NCBI GenBank assembly: GCA_009760855.2
Contig: WPIO01000028.1
Span: forward strand, 1,860,001 to 1,924,000
DNA from: Cristatella mucedo
Lineage: Eukaryota; Bryozoa; Phylactolaemata; Cristatellidae
DNA: 64,000 nt
Direction of reading: 5' to 3'
How positions within the stretch are numbered: the stretch's first letter is position 1; the number at the start of each line of letters is the position of its first letter. Positions 1-14,541 of the stretch are shown here, piece after piece. The translations under genes were made by a program, and so were the position numbers. The notes below the pieces were generated by a model that saw only the letters and a program-made list of their open reading frames with translations, was not told the origin of the DNA and ran no database searches.

Positions 1-321
1 ACCTTTGATGGTGGCGCACAATTACCTCCACGTCTACGGAGAGAGATATTCAATACGCAATCTAATACAAATATGTCATATTGAGTCACCGGTCTTTCAG
101 CATACGCAGAAAAGGAAAGCAAAAAGCAGTTGGTGGATGATGACTAACGACGAATCAAGTGGCAGATACGTAGCAGCCGAGAATGCGGCTGAAAATAAAG
201 TTGCAAAGTTTGCAACAGAACTGCGAATACCTTGAAGTATTCACCTTGAAATCCCCAGTGATCTTTTTACTTGAATTTTATGCGCTTTTTCTGTTTAATT
301 ATTAACATGCATGATTTTATT

Positions 322-376
322 TTCATGGCTTTGTGGAGTTACAGAGGGAGATACATTACATTACATTATTTGATGG
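322..376 (+). mobile_element. LINE-B 3' tail fragment
   Basis: About 55 bp matches the extreme 3' end of the LINE-B family. It contains the words GGCTTTGTGGAGTTACAG and GGAGATACATTACATTACAT, also seen at the ends of the copies at 22.5 kb and 45.2 kb and, reversed, at 18.2 kb and 28.5 kb. Such very short pieces fit severe 5' truncation during target-primed reverse transcription. No coding sequence remains. Confidence 0.65.
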
Positions 377-1152
377 GAAATAAAAAATTCGTGGCATTGG
401 AATATATTAGAGATTGCATCTATTGCATGAATTTAATTATTAGTAAATGAATGTCACGGCGAAAATTCCCACAAGAGTTACTTTGGAAAGGTTATTAAAG
501 GTTTTTCGCAGGTTCTTGCCTTGTTTGTTCATATTTTGGCCTTTTTAAGTATATTTTGGCTTTGGCTTTGGCTTAGGCTTTTGGCTTTCGTTAGAGGATT
601 CTGACTGGTGTGGGGCAGCTAGTACTGCTAAAATGAGACGTTATGATACACACGATTTCACTCTCACGACAGACATGCTACCCAGTTTTAGCGAGCTGCA
701 AGTATTTTGAAGCACCGATGAGTCGTCTCAGGTTCAGGTTAAATAAGCAGTGCTACCCTTATCCTTAGCGCGCCCAAACGTTTGCAGTGTCATACAGCTT
801 AAATAGCTAGAAAATCGCAATTTAAAATATTGAAATTAGATAGCCTTAGCTGCTGAGGCGATGCTGTCATCTACAGAAACGTCATATTGGAGCAGCGTTC
901 AATCTTCAAAGCTTGTAAGGTATTTCAAGCATGTAAGGTACTGAGACTTGGTCGACTCGAAGCCTTTGAGGTAATGAGAGCTTATATATTTTATATAGAA
1001 AAAAAATCATCAGTACTTTGATTGTAATGAAGGAATTTTGGAAAGGAATAAAAAATTATATCTTTCATCTAGCGTTGTTTTCGTTGACCATTGCTGGTAG
1101 TCGCACAATTAGCAAAGTGTTTTACTTCTTCGCTTCGGCATACGTTTGGATA

Positions 1153-1328
1153 GTGAGACGTGATGGCACACTAAGTAAGGCAGTTGTTGTTCACGATCAC
1201 TGTCCCGAGATTGTGGGTTCGAATCTTGTGGTGGGTAATTTTGTATCGCCGCTGCAAGTGGTGACGTTAGCCGTAAAAGCTCACCTGTCACTATACAAAA
1301 GAGGCTGTTAAATCAGCTAGTATTTTTT
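1153..1328 (+). mobile_element. SINE-1 (tRNA-derived), copy 1
   Basis: A 5' part resembles a tRNA-type RNA polymerase III promoter, with a B-box-like GTGGGTTCGAATCTTG near 1215. A non-tRNA body follows and ends ACAAAAGAGGCTGTTAAATC. The same order of words occurs, often reversed, at 4.5, 12.6 and 58.6 kb, so this is a dispersed family and not a tRNA gene. There is no anticodon-arm fold I would trust. The open frame across it is accidental. Confidence 0.75.
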
Positions 1329-1329
1329 G

Positions 1330-4040
<2,711 letters not shown>

Positions 4041-4044
4041 AAGG

Positions 4045-4200
4045 TCTTAGCCTATGGCTAAGCTGGGAGTACATCACGACACGGGTAAAGGGTTCGAGTC
4101 TTTCAGCAGGCACTACGTTATTAATCACTGGAAGCCGGAGTAACAGAGACCATGGCTCTTCTGCAGCTATACAAATGAGGCAGTTGAAAAAGATGGCCGT
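4045..4200 (+). mobile_element. SINE-1, diverged copy
   Basis: The words GGGTTCGAGTC (B-box-like), then GGCTCTTCTGCAGCTATACA and AATGAGGCAGTTG occur in the same order and spacing as in the clearer SINE-1 copies. The head is strongly mutated. This looks like an old copy. Confidence 0.5.
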
Positions 4201-4488
4201 TACTTTTTACTGTTGCAATAACTAAGGGCTGGTGGCAGACCAGAATAAGATAATTCAGTTTAAGGGGGATCCGCAGCTGTTGCTCCGCGCAAAAAGGGAA
4301 TTTGCCCAGAGGTAAAATATTGCGTACGAATATAAGCGAGAATGTGAGAGCGGAAATGCGATCTGCCGTAGATCGTGTATCAAGCGAGCTGCCACGGTTC
4401 CACACCAACGCCGTTCACATTAAGTGTTGCATGTAGAGGGCCTGACGAGCGCTAGTGCTGCCAGCCTCGAGGCCAAGTAAAAAGAAAA

Positions 4489-4659
4489 TCCTAGCTGATT
4501 AAACAGCCTCCTTCTGTATAGCGACAGAAGTGCCTTTACGGCTATCACCACCGCTTGCAGTGGCGATAAAGGATCGCCCACTTCAGGAATCGAACCCACG
4601 ACCTCGGTCCCGAGGTTGTGAAAGCAACCGCCTTACCTAGTGTGCCATCACGGCTCACC
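4489..4659 (-). mobile_element. SINE-1, copy 2
   Basis: Reverse orientation. It begins with CTAGCTGATTAAACAGCCTC, passes through GGAATCGAACCCACGACCTC (the B box reversed) and ends at GTGCCATCACGGCTCACC. It is nearly colinear with the copies at 12.6 kb (-) and 58.6 kb (+). There is no coding capacity. Confidence 0.85.
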
Positions 4660-4699
4660 AAGTACTCGTACGAACAGGCACGATCTTGCAGCAGCATAG

Positions 4700-6300
4700 C
4701 CAAAGAGTCGCCACTGCAACATTTAACTCATGGACGCAGGCACGCAATTCAAAGGTAGCAGAGTAAGACGGCCATTAATATCTTTCTGGAAATTAGCTCG
4801 AGCGTTTCTGGCTTTGTATCTCACACGGAATTTCACCACGTCTTAGCAGGTAGGAAGTGACACCTATTTAATAAAGTCTCAAAGTAGAAATCCGTGAAAC
4901 AACGGAAATTTCATGTCGATAAATGTGGGCTTCCATAATCCAAATTCAGGAATCTCATTATGGAAGCAGCTATTATGGGGGTCAAGTTGCCGACCGTCGT
5001 TTCATTATCAATTGCTGCAACTGTAATGTGCGGCTTCCGCATCCATATAAAACTGGGCCACTCACGCGACACTCATTGCGGAGCTAGTCTCAGCCGGCTC
5101 GCGATGACTACTGGTGAAGTCTTAAGCTCTGGATTCTCGGATAACGACTACGAGCGATCGTACGTTAACGTTTCAAGTCCATAAAACAATAACTTAGCGA
5201 AGTCTATTTGACAGCAGCGGGAGGGGGGAGATTACAGGCGTTCAACGGTGGCGGCCGTGACATACGCCAACGGCTGCGTGGCCAAGAGTTCAAATTAAGA
5301 TACCTAGGCCAACTCGTAAAATTGATCTGACAGCCGACGGAACGGCGGCGACTTTTACGCCGCATCAGCCGTAGATTATTGCACGATCAATTCCCAGCGG
5401 CCCTTACGATTTAGGAGCCGCAAACGCTGAGTACCGATGAGTCGATGTAACTGATTTAGTTCGCCGCCACCTCGTAATGCAGCAGCAATACGATACACAA
5501 ATCTACCACACTGCGAAGCTCTGCACAGCAGCACTTAATTTCATGTTCTAGTTCCGAGGGCGAACGGATTTCTCTGTAATTCTGCTTGAGAGAGAGGGGG
5601 CCGACCAGACCAAAACCGAACGTACCGCTGGCATGCGACAGTCCGCTAAGGATCGTCTAAAAGCTATCGAAAAACTGGCCGCCATCTATCTGCAAGCAGT
5701 TTTCTTCAGCAATATACTTCTCTTATTGAAGTTGCCACTACTCAATTTACCGTGTGCTACCCACACGCTAGCACCCGTGCCGTCGTCAAAGTTTATTTAT
5801 GATTAGCACCCTGCCTGAGAAACTTCCGCTGCATGCATGCGTGCGTCTACGGGATCGATCTTCCGCCAACAAGTGTCTCACACCCAGGGAAGCGCCGTCA
5901 TACCACTATCCCAGAAAATCCTAAGCCATATCGTCAGCGATGGCAGCCATGGTTGCTGTCTGATTTTGTTTTACTTTGAAATGACGCTTTCTTCGGAAGA
6001 CAGCTCATTCATCCTTTTATACTTATAGAGTTGCCTCTAGTTGTTTCTAGCTTTTAAAAATATTGCATGTATGCGGCAGCGATTTCTCGCAAGTGCATGG
6101 CATTTTGAAATTGAATTGGCTATCTGAATTTACATTCTTTATAAACCCCTAAAGCTAATTCCCATAGAAAGTGGTACTTATTGCTGCATTGACATCATTG
6201 TTGAGCCAACAAACTTAAAAGCTCCTACACATTAAAACTGACCTCGCATTGGCCCATAACACCTCGCACGGACTTTTAAATATATTTACAAAAATAGGAA
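4700..6300. other. no recognisable feature
   Basis: The frames at 4960-5184 and 5837-6028 are short, unsupported by splice sites and unmatched elsewhere in the window. I see no repeat family. A decayed host gene cannot be excluded. Confidence 0.4.
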
Positions 6301-6311
6301 TCGCGTATCAG

Positions 6312-7215
6312 TAATAATAATAAAATACATTTGACATAGCTCCATTATCGAACTCAAGCTCTTTCTAGGCGCTTTGCATTTGCTCCAAAGCAAGCACGAT
6401 TGAATGGTTAGTGGCAGCATGCTTAACAAAGATCAAGAACATGGTTAGGGGAGGCATACACTGAGTCAGCATGCAACTGTGGTTAGGGAAAGCCTGCACA
6501 GAGTCAGCACGCATAAGCCCGCTAAGGACGAATCGCAGGGACCCACTAAATATTTTTTTAAATAGATGCATTTTTAGGTTCTTTTTAAATGCGTTTATGT
6601 CAGGAGATGTCCCGACGCCAGTTGGGAGTGAGTTTCAGACTTTGGGAGCATACGAACTAAAGGCAGGTCTCCAAAGACTTTGAGGTTTTTACGAGGTATA
6701 GGAAAACAATGACATTCCGAAAATCTAGTGGTACGAGGATTAGTCAGTTGGGGGAGTAGCTCTGATAGGTAGGTCGGAGCCAAAAGAAGGAAGAGACATA
6801 AAAGTGACTAACAGAAACTTAAGTCGATGCGCTGCGTGACTGGTAGCCGATGCTCGTCGGCTAGAAGTGGTGTGACGTGGCAACTGCGACTCTCACGACA
6901 GACAAGCCTAGCTGCCGAGTTTTGCACCAACTGTAAGCGCCTGAGTGCATAGGTTAATTGAAAAGATAGCAGTGAGTTACCGACGTCAAGGCGGAGTGCC
7001 ACAAAGACACGGACCAATTTAAAGTGAGATCCCTGTCTAAAAAAACCCGAATTTTAAGCAGTGTTATATTGCTGAAAGTAGAAAGACTTGAGCATGGAGC
7101 TGATGTGGTCGTCCAATGAAAGGTTACTTTGGTGGAACATGACACTCAGATTTCGTGCAGATTCAACAGAAGATATGCTGGCAGAGCCGATTGTGAGCGT
7201 CAAACTTTCCTGGAA
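6312..7215 (-). mobile_element. LINE-A copy A1 (CR1/L2 group), 5'-truncated
   Basis: Reading the minus strand, the element ends at 6312 in the LINE-A tail: the GCGCC hairpin region followed by TTATTATTA. Upstream are the family's 3' UTR and the C-terminal part of the reverse-transcriptase polyprotein, in at least two frames (segments at 6595-6783 and 6808-7017). Frameshifts show it is dead. The 5' break falls in the region downstream of the RT palm, near 7215. Confidence 0.85.
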
Positions 7216-7392
7216 CTGGTCATCGTCAGAATCACGATTAAAGTCGCAATAAACTTCTACCTCATCGTTGTTGACATGTCCGGCGTCAACGTCGTTATAG
7301 TTACCTTTAGTTATTCAGGCAAGGCAAGCCGGGACTGACTTCGTTGTGCACAGTTACTGTCATTTAGCAAAATAAAGGTTAGCTGATCCAAC

Positions 7393-7516
7393 AGTTGAAT
7401 TTATATAGCGGTAAGAACAACGGTAACGGCCATCATCACCATAACTAGCTGCGGGCGATATGGTTTGCCGCTTCAGGTCTCGAACCTGCGACTGGGGTCG
7501 TGAAGTGATGGCTCAC
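7393..7516 (-). mobile_element. SINE-1, partial diverged copy
   Basis: The segment AACGGCCATCATCACC, then a reversed B-box-like TCTCGAACCTGCGAC and GTGATGGCTCACG follow the SINE-1 order on the minus strand. The A+T-rich 3' part is missing. Confidence 0.5.
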
Positions 7517-8004
7517 GTATGTCGGACGCATCCTCGAAGAAAAAGAACAGGAGGGCTTTTGCCCCCTACTCTTGAAGGCATCCTTAAGGCTGGCTAGCTG
7601 CATGCGTATCGCCGAGAATGCCCCTTGCAGCCGTTCCCTTGGCGGAAATCTGGAAGCCCCGTAGCCTCAGTCGGACAGATACCGTACTTCCTGTGAGTTG
7701 CTAAACGGTTCGAGAGCTGGTTTAAAAAAAAAATTTTCGGGCGACGCGCTCTCAACTCAGAAATTCAAGGTGTTTCTCCAGAGGGGACAATCATTATTTC
7801 CTTTGGGTTATTCCTTTTTTTCTGGAGCTCCGAAGGCTATTCGAGTGGCGCACCATCGATGTTTTTATCCGCGGACAATTTTACGGTGTTTTTGCTCTGG
7901 GTCCAGGGAAAAGCCGTTGCCGCCAAATAAATGGCTATCTCAGGCGGTCGCCAATGGGGTTCTCCGTTTCTTTGCCGGCGATGTGAAAAGATATTTATGG
8001 GAGG

Positions 8005-8382
8005 CTTTCCGACCACGCAAGAGCTTAAAAATCAGCCTTAAACCTCATGTTTTATTCTTCAGATCAAAGACTGTGGAACTCACTTCCACAATTCTTATGC
8101 AATCACTCTCCTCCATGCTGTCGGCTTTGGCACATCCACTCCAGCCACAATGCTTTGCAACTTCAGTGCTTCTCACTTCCTCGACTGGCCTTTTGACTCA
8201 GCTATGCTTCTCAATTTCTCTATGCTGCGTAAGACGCAGTCCTTCGGCTACCGTTTTCACGCCGAAAGCCGCTTACGCTTTGAGCGCGCCTTAGAAAATT
8301 CCCCGCGTTTCGCCAGCCTGGTCTTCTAGGTTTGTGGACCTACAAACTGAGGAGATACATTTCAATACATTAGAATGCATGT
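8005..8382 (+). mobile_element. LINE-B 3' fragment, decayed
   Basis: The sequence from GACTGTGGAACTCACTTCCA through the CTATGCTTCTCAATTTCTCT region to GGAGATACATT parallels the clearer LINE-B copy at 44.9-45.2 kb, with indels and substitutions. It covers the end of the polyprotein and the 3' UTR. An open frame of 198 codons (7698-8294) runs through it in a different frame from the family protein, so I do not call it a gene. Confidence 0.65.
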
Positions 8383-8384
8383 GC

Positions 8385-10800
8385 CTACTTTAAGTTTCTT
8401 CTAACTGTACGGCATTAAAGTGCGAATGGGCAAACTGGCTCGTCTGGCTTCGCTGCTTTACGCTACTTGAAATCTGTGTTTCTGTAATAAATTGAACTTG
8501 ACTCTGTGAGAAGTGTCAACTCGTTTTAGATTGCAGTGCAGCTTCATTTTAGGGTGATGTGTCAATTTTCTGCTGCTCAGCTTACACGATTTAAACCTTC
8601 AGTGCTTTTTACTTTAGAAAACTGCCTACTTGGACGGGAGTAGATTCGAATCAAATGAGAACAAATCTAAATGAGTGAGCACTACTTACTTGAGTGCAGG
8701 GACCAAGAGATGAATTTTGCATTCAACCCAGCATTAATCCAAGGTATTTACGCTCACATAATGTATTAATTAGTGGCTGGTGCGATAAAACCCCCTTTCT
8801 TACTGAGAGAAAGGAGATTTATATAATACGGCAGGATTTTGTAGCAGGCGCCAACATTCGTACTTGCGTCAGCATGCCAGAGCAAGAATGAAGTCACGCA
8901 GGACCATTCATTATTAGATTGACTATACGAAAATTCGGAGTTCTTGAACAGCGCTTCTTATTAATTCCTTACAATTCAGGAACTACAAATAAAGTCTAGG
9001 CAGTCATAGCCTGGCCTGGCAGATGTATCGTGTCAAAATTTCGGAATCGCGGTACCGTCGTGGGTGACGATGTTGTGAGAGTGCCTGAATGAGGAAAGCC
9101 TCACCGAAAACAAACGAGAAAGGCTTGTTGGCAGTTTGAAAAAGCTCACGCGCTGCCCGATTAAAGTATTGGGCGCCTGGTATAAGGCGCTTCTCTGCAC
9201 CCCGGCCCCAAGCACAGCGCACCTGTTACGGGGCTGGTCCTCGCCAAGATGAAAGCGAAGCCCGATAGCGAGGTTGAGCCTCGCTGTCGCAGCTTGAGCG
9301 ACTGGCAGGCTCGTGCTGCAAGTAGTGCACGCGCCTACACCGACGTCAGTAGAGCACCGCACCAGTCGAGAGCGCCCCCGCACGCATTCAGATAGCAATC
9401 CCGTAAGCGTGGCGTAAATACGTCGATTTGACTGCCGCGGATCGTTGCGGGTGCGCGGCATCAGTGCTAGGGAACACAAACTCCAACGATTACCAGAACT
9501 TTATTCAACTGCACGATTCGAAGCCTAAAGCTCAGCTCCCCCATAACTTGAAGCGTCGGGAACAGCTTAGTGAATATTATTAGACTTAGGCTTCTATGCC
9601 GTCTACCAATACATTATGACATCGCTGGTACCGAGCCGTTAGAATTCAGGAACCTTGAATAACATCGCGGCCGTCGTAATGTGGCTCAAATTAAACGCCA
9701 GCGTATCATCTCCAAGAGTTTGCCGAGGCACCCCATTCAGCTCGCTGCTGTAGCTCGAGATGGTGACCGGCTTCCGTGAAGGTAGCACGAACCAACATAA
9801 GCACCTCTTCAAGGAGTCTCTAACCTCTCGGAGAGAGTGTGCCCTTACACGGGACGCTTTTTTTTTCGATGACATATACGCGGATTGTTAAAAGATACAA
9901 CACACCGACAACGCGGCGACTTTGTGAGACTCCTGTTGGTATCCGAACTTTAGTAGTTTGCGTCCATTGATGTTTTTCCCGATACGCGGGAAGGTTGATT
10001 TAACAGCATAGACGGCAGCATTACATTAATTTATTTTCAAGCTACACGTGTAAAGGAATTTCTAGATTTATCCTATTGCTAGCAGTTATATGTCGTTCTA
10101 ATGCCGACCTCTGAAGCGCGGTAAGGAACAGCATTAGTTAGATCATTACGCGCGCGCACGTCGAACGTGCTCGTTCATGTAACTTTTGAATATCGTGAAA
10201 CTCTGAAGAAAACCTTGCAAACGTTGGTAAGTTGCACTCTTCAATCAGCGGCTAAGCTATTTTGCGATCCTATCGCAGTATACTTACCGTACACTGTTAA
10301 TGTCTTATCTAAATTAAGAGACGGCTCACGGAGGACGAGAGGTGGGGGGAGGATGGCGAGAGAAAATGAAACGTAAGAAACTGCATGAGCAGAAGGACGA
10401 AGAGAGCCGAGACGATGAAGAGGGCGAGGCCAGTTACGCGCCGCCGCGCTTGCCAGCATCAGCCAGCAGAAGGTGCTCATAAAAAAAGAGCCTATTCATT
10501 GGCTATTGTCTTTTTTGGGATGTCTTACGCCTTCGTTCGCTTAAGTGGCTTAAACCAATAGGCAACCGCATGCGGCTCTGCAGCCGGGTGCTGTGCTATT
10601 TTCGAGTGTGCGCCTCCTTTAGCCTGGATAAGCGGTAGCCCGCCTGTGTACGGGTCAGCCGAGGTGACCCCGGCGAACCACATATAGGAGAACCACCACC
10701 TGGAGGGCAGCGAGCTCTACCCTGCTCGCCTTGGCCGTTCTGGCAATTGGAAGGTAGCTTGACCAATAGAAAAGCAGCATGCCTCCGACGAGCCGCACCC
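8385..10800. other. no recognisable gene
   Basis: Two partly GC-rich patches (9.0-9.5 kb and 10.3-10.8 kb) carry longer open frames, the longest being 148 codons at 9033-9479 on the minus strand. It is Arg/Ser-rich, has no motif I recognise and no splice-supported continuation. I leave function open. Confidence 0.4.
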
Positions 10801-10824
10801 GGTTTTATTTAAGGATAGAACGTC

Positions 10825-10825
<1 letters not shown>

Positions 10826-10868
<43 letters not shown>
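10826..10868. repeat. (GT)n microsatellite
   Basis: About 21 uninterrupted GT units. It lies about 30 bp upstream of the ATG of the candidate secreted-peptide gene, so it would be in that gene's promoter or 5' UTR. Its in-frame Cys-Val translation is not believable as protein. Confidence 0.98.
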
Positions 10869-10899
10869 TGTCAGTCAGAAGTACCTAAAGTGTGACAAA

Positions 10900-11227
10900 A
10901 TGTTTGCGAAGCTGATCGTCCTGTGTCTTACCCATGTCCTATGCCTTACGTGCGTCCTAAGCGACAACCCTGCTCTGCTACCAGAAGGTAATGTGGTAAG
11001 GTCTTTTCTTGCTGAAATTTTCCTATTTTCCAGCACAGCAGCGCGTAGTACATTCACCTGTTCTCCCCTCAGGTACCATTCAGGTGGTGCCAACTATTGG
11101 GAGACCTCCGCCTTCATCAACACCCGCGGCACCGCCGAAGCTAGGAAAAAGAAAATGCGCCGACGTGTGCATACAATCCCGGTGCCCATCCGGTAGACCG
11201 AGGAATCCGTGCACGTGCCAGTGCTAA
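10900..11227 (+). CDS. candidate secreted cysteine-rich peptide, two exons
   Basis: Exon 1 (10900-10987) starts at an ATG preceded by GACAAA. It encodes a typical signal peptide: basic residue 4, then a Leu/Val/Cys-rich core to about residue 21. It ends CCAGAAG before GTAATG, in phase 1. Exon 2 most likely begins at 11073 after CCCCTCAG, restoring a Gly codon and keeping frame to TAA at 11225-11227. The predicted product is 80 residues: signal peptide, Pro/Ser-rich spacer, Lys-Arg site, then a basic tail of about 24 residues with cysteine spacing C-x3-C-x4-C-x8-C-x-C-x-C (11156-11224). An alternative acceptor at 11033 also keeps frame but leaves a 46-bp intron. The layout fits defensin-like, venom-like or neuropeptide-like precursors; I recognise no specific family. 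Gene status is inferred. Confidence 0.45.
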
Positions 11228-11338
11228 CGCTGACCAAGGTATTTATTTGCATTGCACCCGTTTACTGCGAGCAGACTGCCCGTGCTAACGCTGACCCCAG
11301 GTATTTGCACTGCACCCGTCTGCTAAGAGCAGACTGCA
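11221..11338 (+). repeat. tandem duplication of about 60 bp
   Basis: The words GTGCTAACGCTGACC, GGTATTT, TGCACCCGT and GAGCAGACTGC occur in order twice, at 11221-11281 and 11282-11338, with a few differences. The first copy starts in the last cysteine codon and stop codon of the candidate peptide gene, so this is a duplication at that gene's 3' end. The rest of the peptide exon was not duplicated. Confidence 0.85.
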
Positions 11339-11339
11339 G

Positions 11340-12597
11340 CCATGCAGCTGCCGCGCTCGGCAGCGGCGGTGAGTGTCACTCTCTCTCTGTCCTCGACCTC
11401 TGACCTCCGACTTGACTGCGGCTCATATCTCGTGTGAGGAACGGCAGTTCATTCGTTCGAATTAAGGAGCGGCAGTTCATTCAAGACATCGCGAAAGCTC
11501 GTACGACAAGGTGAAATAAGGAAGCCGGGTGGGGCTTGGTAGGGCATTGGCCAGGCTGCGGCGGGGCGCCGTGGGTCGGGCTGTCTCAACGAATACCCTG
11601 GACACGCGAGAGCTCGTCCTTAGCCAATGCACCTCTTTCTACCTCCCTTACTTAGATAGGTCGGCAGCTCCTCACGATCGGCTAACAGGCTTCTCAGGGA
11701 GGGGGATCAGTCACAAAGAGCGGATATACTCGATACTCGATGCACATCCGGCGGAGTGCCTTTGGCAAAAAGAAACGAGCTATTTCTCTGGAGTGAAGAT
11801 AGCCGTTTTTTGTGAGATTAGGCTCAGATGGCTTATAAAACGGCGCACCATCATTACGCTCAACTTAGTACGTACTCTAGCGAAATGGGGAACAACAATT
11901 TCCGAGATGATCTAAGGAGCCTTTCAATGCGACGTGCCTCGGCGCGCAGGATCAAATGCTTTACCTGAGCAGGTGGACGCCACACACTTTTATGTAGATC
12001 GGCTGGCCAAAGCCAGCCGGGCAAAAGCGTGCCGGGCAAGACCCTGTCAGCAAGGAATGTTCATGGCGATTTGTCAGGCACCTCCCTTGCATTCACCGCT
12101 AGTTTTTAGTTGCGTTTTTTAAACCGTTTCCGGGCCGACCTCCTTCGGTTGGGAAACTACTAAAAATAGGATATCGAGTTAGGGTCAGTTTCCAGCGAGA
12201 GCGTTCCTAAAGAAGGCAATCGCATTAATAGGGTTGCTGAAGAACTTAATTCTTACAGACGGGTATAAAGAGGTTGTATTTTAATTCTTACCGACGGGTG
12301 TGAAGAATTTTGTCAGGCAGCGCGTCCACGCCGTTAAGCTTCGGGCTCTTCTAATGGGGATGCACATTTACTTTTAAGATTAGTTGAAAAGGTCTTCTGG
12401 GCAGCACGCGCGGGAATGCCTATTTACTGTTGGATTACTCGACAGTGGCTCATGGGCAGCACGCTTACGACGCGGAGCACCAAGCTATTCCATAAAGGCG
12501 GACAGCCAAGATTTAGTGGTCAAAATGTTTTTTTTTTTGGCCAATGTCAACCGGTACAAATTACCTTCTTGCACACCTTTAATAAATAATAAATAAA
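11340..12597. other. no recognisable gene
   Basis: Frames of 128 codons (11529-11915) and shorter ones are open but match nothing I know, and there is no supporting splice structure. The stretch could include 3' UTR of the candidate peptide gene or unrelated sequence. Confidence 0.35.
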
Positions 12598-12758
12598 TCC
12601 TAGCTGATTAAACAGCCTATTTTTTACAGCGACAGAAGAGCTTTTACGGCTATCACCACCGCTTGCAGTGGCGATAAAGGATCGCCACCGCAGGAATCGA
12701 ACCCACGACCTCGGGACCGAGGTCATGAAAGCAACTCAACCACCTTATCTAGTGAGCC
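12598..12758 (-). mobile_element. SINE-1, copy 3
   Basis: Nearly the same sequence as the minus copy at 4489-4659, from TAGCTGATTAAACAGCCT through GGAATCGAACCCACGACCTC to the damaged head near AGTGAGCC. On the plus strand its left edge follows an A-rich AATAAATAAT tract, which is the element's own 3' tail read backwards. Confidence 0.85.
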
Positions 12759-12759
12759 A

Positions 12760-14515
12760 GTTCTCCCCCTTTTGACGGTTAGGTTTAGTCCCTCTGTGCC
12801 GTAATCATGGCAACAGCTACCAATGCGCCGTGGCGGCACCGGAATTTAAGTGATCTGCCAAAAATTCAGTGAAGGTAACGGTTTTCGTCCTTCATAGCGT
12901 GAGTTGCTTCGACGAGACGCGATGAGCGATCGTATCAATGAGCGGAGTGGAAACTCTATCGAATCAATTGACTGACATGCAACTTCCCGCCGAAACGCAG
13001 CATGTGTCCGCTGAGCAGGCAGGCCGCACTACCCCAGAACACTAAACAAGAGATGTGGTGAAACTAAAGGCCGGTTAATGAACCAGCTGCAGAGCGTTTC
13101 GTGGCGCGATCATGCTCAAAAGGCGAGATACTAGATTGCCGCCGAGTCTTGAGCCAGACGAGAAGTGCGAAGACTTTATGCGAACCATATCATTTGTTCG
13201 AGGCGTCCAGCGAAAATCTTGTATTGATCACTTCAAGTGGGGCGATAGCCGCCATGACTCGCTTGCCATAATATAGACAATGTTAGCGTAATGGCCGACC
13301 ATAACTTTATAAGAATAAATTCATGGCCCGCCGAAATTTCCGATCGATATTTGTAGTCCATGAGCGCAAAAGTGCCAACTCTCCGAATTCGTTTCCATAA
13401 AAAGACTAGCTAAAAGCTAAAAGCAATTATCTTGAAGCTCGTATTAAATATGAAATTAATCTTTAGCAGTGAAGTTCAAAATTACTTCATTGGAGCCCAG
13501 TAGCTTTCATACAAGGAGGAATAAAAATGATAAATACAATTAATCGTGTTTATGCATGATTTTGTGCATTTTATGCGTCGTGGGTCTTACTAACCGGTGG
13601 GGATAAGCGACATTGTGTGTGTTGTAGCACAGTTTTAAGCAGGACACTCCTTGCTATTTTGTGCTCGAAACCGCGAGAGTTACTAACCACGTGGGTATTA
13701 ATTTTCTTGTAGGAAATTATCAAGCGCGTGAGGTATGTTGATCATCTTAAGGGAAGTTTTAAATTACCTGAATGGTTCTTTTAGGATTCTTGACGAGCAA
13801 GATTGTTGTTATTAGTTATGAGAAGCTCACTGCCGGTAAACTCGCTTCACTGAGTCTAAGTAGTTCCGTCGCAGAAGAAGCGCTCATCTTGCAGCGTGAC
13901 GGACTTCAATAATAATGCATTCGATATAGCGCCCTCAGACAAACCAATATTTTTCTAGGCACATTACATTTGCTACAAGAGAAGCGCGACCTTTCTCGCT
14001 TTAATTAGTAAAGAAATTATAATACTAAAAAAAATTGATTAGTAAAAGATTAGTTTCGATATCAATTTTTAATATTCCATGGGGCAGCAGGCGTAATGAG
14101 CCATTCAGGAAGTGAGTGGCCTTTGCTTTGAAAGCCGGTTTCTAATGTATAACAAGTTTTATCAGTCGCACCAGTTGTGGCGATCATCCCAATTGACATA
14201 GCACTACGAGAAAATAATTTTGTTGGAGTAGCTGGCAACTGTTTATTAAAGCCAGGCTAAATTTGCGATTACGGGCGGTAGAAATAAAAAGTCTGTAGCT
14301 CGAAGTATCACTCACTGTAAAAATGGCTCCAAGGAGGTAGCCAGCCAATCGATATGGAATGAAGAACGGCCGCGTGACTTCACCGATCTTAATCAGGAAA
14401 GAATGCAAATTGAGGCATGCCAAATCGGAAAAGCTGTGCGTGAGCTCTATCTGCTGTATGCATATGCTGTATGACTAATCTTCATTGCAGGTCTCTTTAC
14501 GCATATGCACAGACA
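12760..14515. other. no recognisable feature
   Basis: A+T-rich sequence with no open frame above 80 codons and no repeat family I can match inside the window. Confidence 0.4.
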
Positions 14516-14541
14516 AGATATATATATATATATATATATAT
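14516..14541. repeat. (TA)n microsatellite
   Basis: About 13 TA units. They abut the 3' end of the reversed SINE-2 tail that follows, so the tract may have grown from that element's A+T-rich end. Confidence 0.95.

Noticed and set aside
1153-1328. tRNA gene, because of a good B box
   Set aside because: No cloverleaf could be built, and several dispersed copies with a shared non-tRNA body show that it is a SINE.
7698-8294. 198-codon open frame
   Set aside because: Its second half is LINE-B read in the wrong frame; the first half has no motif.
9033-9479. 148-codon minus-strand frame in a GC-rich patch
   Set aside because: No motif, no splice support, overlapping open frame on the same strand; not enough to call a gene.
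10825-11196. Single-exon 123-codon frame over the GT tract and the peptide locus
   Set aside because: It reads through the microsatellite and the intron; the phase-matched two-exon model explains the signal peptide and cysteine block better.
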